Source: Amorphoplanes friuliensis DSM 7358 (GTDB lineage: Bacteria > Actinomycetota > Actinomycetes > Mycobacteriales > Micromonosporaceae). From it: a stretch of 64,000 nt of DNA. The notes under the pieces were generated by a model. The model saw only the letters and a list, made by a program, of their open reading frames with translations. It did no database searches and had not been told where the DNA came from. Below, piece by piece: positions 62,704 to 64,000 of this stretch. Position numbers and translations under genes: made by a program. The stretch covers positions 1,127,501 through 1,191,500 of the forward strand of contig NC_022657.1 in the NCBI RefSeq assembly GCF_000494755.1, read 5' to 3'. The first letter of the stretch is position 1; every line of letters begins with the position of its first letter.

Positions 62704-64000
62704 GGCGCCGACGATGCGGTCGCGGCCGGTGGCTTTGGCCTGGTAGAGCGCGGCGTCCGCCCGGGCGATCAGGTCGTCGGGGGTTTCCCGGGTGTCCCAG
62801 GTGGCGAGGCCGGCCGAGAACGTCTCACCGCCGGGTGTCACGCCGCGGACGCGTTCCAGGACCATCGACGCCTGGGTGAGGTCGGCGCCGGGGAGGAGCA
62901 CGATGAATTCTTCGCCGCCGTAGCGGGCCAGGATGTCGGAGCGGCGGAGGGCGCCGGACCAGGCCGCGGATGCCTCCTTGAGGAGGCGGTCGCCGCCCGG
63001 GTGGCCGAAGCGGTCGTTGTACAGCTTGAAGTGGTCGAGGTCGATCATGCCGATGCTGACGGGTTCGCCGAGGAGGCGGGCGCGTTCGAGGACCTGGGGG
63101 AGTTCGTCGACCCAGGCGCGGCGGTTGGGCAGGCCCGTGAGCTCGTCGCGGCGGGACAGTTCGCGGACCACCAGGGCTTGGCGTTCGCTGTGCCGCAGCA
63201 GCTGGAACATGCGGGTCACCACCAGTAGTGACATGACCGTGCAGCCGACCGCGATCGCCAGGCCGTTGTCGATCGTGCCGTCGATGAGTTCGGCGAGGAG
63301 CACCGCCGGGGCGACCAGCAGCGCGGCCGCGAGCGTGAGCATCAGGGGGATGCCGCTGCGGGCCGGGGCACCGGCCGGCTCCTCCAGGAGGGTGTCGCCG
63401 GAGCGGCGGGCGGCATAGCCGAAGATCGCGAACGAGGACAGGTAGACCGTGTCGATGACCCGGCCGATGTGCGGGTCGCCGGTGACGTCCAGGCCGAGGG
63501 TGCCGACCACGAGCCAGATCATGTCGCCGGCCAGGAAGATCAGCAGCGACAGCGCGATGCCGCGGGGTGTCCACTGGTTGCGGACGCCGTTGCGGATCAG
63601 CAGCACCGTCAGGGCGATGAGAATGAGGTCCCCGAGCGGGTACGACACCCTGATCATCCGTACCAGGGGAGAGATGTCGGGGTCGGCGAGGGCCGGTTCG
63701 ATGGCGTAGACCCAGGCGAGCAGGCCCAGGCCGGCGGTGATGGTGGCCGCGTCGACCAGCGCCGCCCGGCGCGAGCGGGAGTACTGACGGCGGATCAGCA
63801 GCGCCAGGCCCAGCGCCACGGCGGGGTAGAACGCCAGGTACAGCACGTCCGACCAGCCTGCGGCGACGGCGAGGGTGCCGGAGGAGTTGCAGGCCATGCC
63901 GCCGGCGAAGAGCCACCAGGGCAGCCGGTCCACCGGCTTCAGGCGCCGGGAGCCGGCGACGGTCGCCGCCGCGGCCAGGTAGCCGATGGCCACCGAGAGC
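62659..64000 (-). CDS. Membrane diguanylate cyclase (GGDEF), 5' end outside the window
   Basis: At least 447 residues are visible. About eight membrane helices are followed by a GGDEF domain with the active-site loop ARYGGEEF, the metal site FKLYNDRFGHPGGDRLL and the inhibitory I-site RRSD five residues before GGEEF. It should make c-di-GMP and be product-inhibited. The frame stays open to the window edge, with LS before the last possible start at 63993, so the true start is probably upstream. Together with the PilZ protein at 39764 it shows c-di-GMP signalling in this organism. Confidence 0.9.
   Translation of the reverse strand, partial: LSVAIGYLAAAATVAGSRRLKPVDRLPWWLFAGGMACNSSGTLAVAAGWSDVLYLAFYPAVALGLALLIRRQYSRSRRAALVDAATITAGLGLLAWVYAIEPALADPDISPLVRMIRVSYPLGDLILIALTVLLIRNGVRNQWTPRGIALSLLIFLAGDMIWLVVGTLGLDVTGDPHIGRVIDTVYLSSFAIFGYAARRSGDTLLEEPAGAPARSGIPLMLTLAAALLVAPAVLLAELIDGTIDNGLAIAVGCTVMSLLVVTRMFQLLRHSERQALVVRELSRRDELTGLPNRRAWVDELPQVLERARLLGEPVSIGMIDLDHFKLYNDRFGHPGGDRLLKEASAAWSGALRRSDILARYGGEEFIVLLPGADLTQASMVLERVRGVTPGGETFSAGLATWDTRETPDDLIARADAALYQAKATGRDRIVGASDPGPTPAPEVVSA

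Overview
The window is very GC-rich, uses GTG and TTG starts freely, and chains genes through 4-base overlaps. Gene content and order point to a filamentous actinomycete of the Micromonosporaceae, most likely Actinoplanes-like. The markers are mfd next to mazG, the eno-divIC-DUF501-ppx block, a cslA-glxA-GH6 cluster, and a tRNA-Leu(UAA) of the bldA type. No species was confirmed by database search.

Layout. (1) 1-9419, minus strand: an exopolysaccharide operon. It has an APS-kinase fusion protein, a Wzz/pseudo-kinase chain regulator, a Wzy-like polymerase, an APH-fold kinase, a PAPS sulfotransferase, a Wzx-like flippase, a methyltransferase and a truncated lipoprotein gene. PAPS supply, sulfotransferase and polymer assembly genes together suggest a sulfated surface polysaccharide. 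A divergent secreted GH26 glycanase starts at 9577. (2) 10976-14366: two ABC ATPase/permease pairs. A perfect hairpin repeat and an orphan OLD-family nuclease follow, then a MerR/SDR divergon and ppc. (3) 20705-30496: a glycan assembly and cross-linking locus. A lysyl-oxidase-like protein is convergent with a five-gene minus-strand run: hypX-like, cslA, glxA, GH6 and a GH with a B-lectin domain. (4) 30688-37713: mfd, a SurA-like lipoprotein, mazG and a DUF885 peptidase. (5) 37734-39032: a Fic protein behind a duplicated six-site operator array. (6) 39030-45852: lipoprotein, PilZ receptor, eno, divIC, DUF501, GNAT, ppx, and a PadR/HAAS-type pair. (7) 45946-53251: membrane protein, family-5 uracil-DNA glycosylase, a DUF4129/MoxR/DUF58 operon, a large cruciform repeat and a type II NADH dehydrogenase. 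(8) 53322-53404: tRNA-Leu(UAA). (9) 53537-56272: a Bax-inhibitor-like protein, a small protein, then about 1.5 kb of repeat-rich DNA with five copies of one hairpin and several short tandem arrays. (10) 56273-64000: thiolase, two SGNH hydrolases, DUF1232 protein, cystathionine beta-synthase, two unrecognised small genes around an AT-rich perfect palindrome, and a truncated membrane diguanylate cyclase.

Themes. Polysaccharide synthesis, modification and breakdown recur (sulfated polymer cluster, csl locus, GH26, GH6, B-lectin GH). Cyclic-di-GMP parts (PilZ receptor, GGDEF enzyme) lie in the same window. Several genes look leaderless, with a -10-like hexamer about 6-7 bases before the start codon. 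The signals I find most unusual are the hairpin-repeat region 54750-56270, the duplicated operator at the fic gene, the csl/glxA/lysyl-oxidase/hypX grouping, and the sulfation cluster whose ATP-sulfurylase and tyrosine-kinase domains have lost their catalytic motifs.
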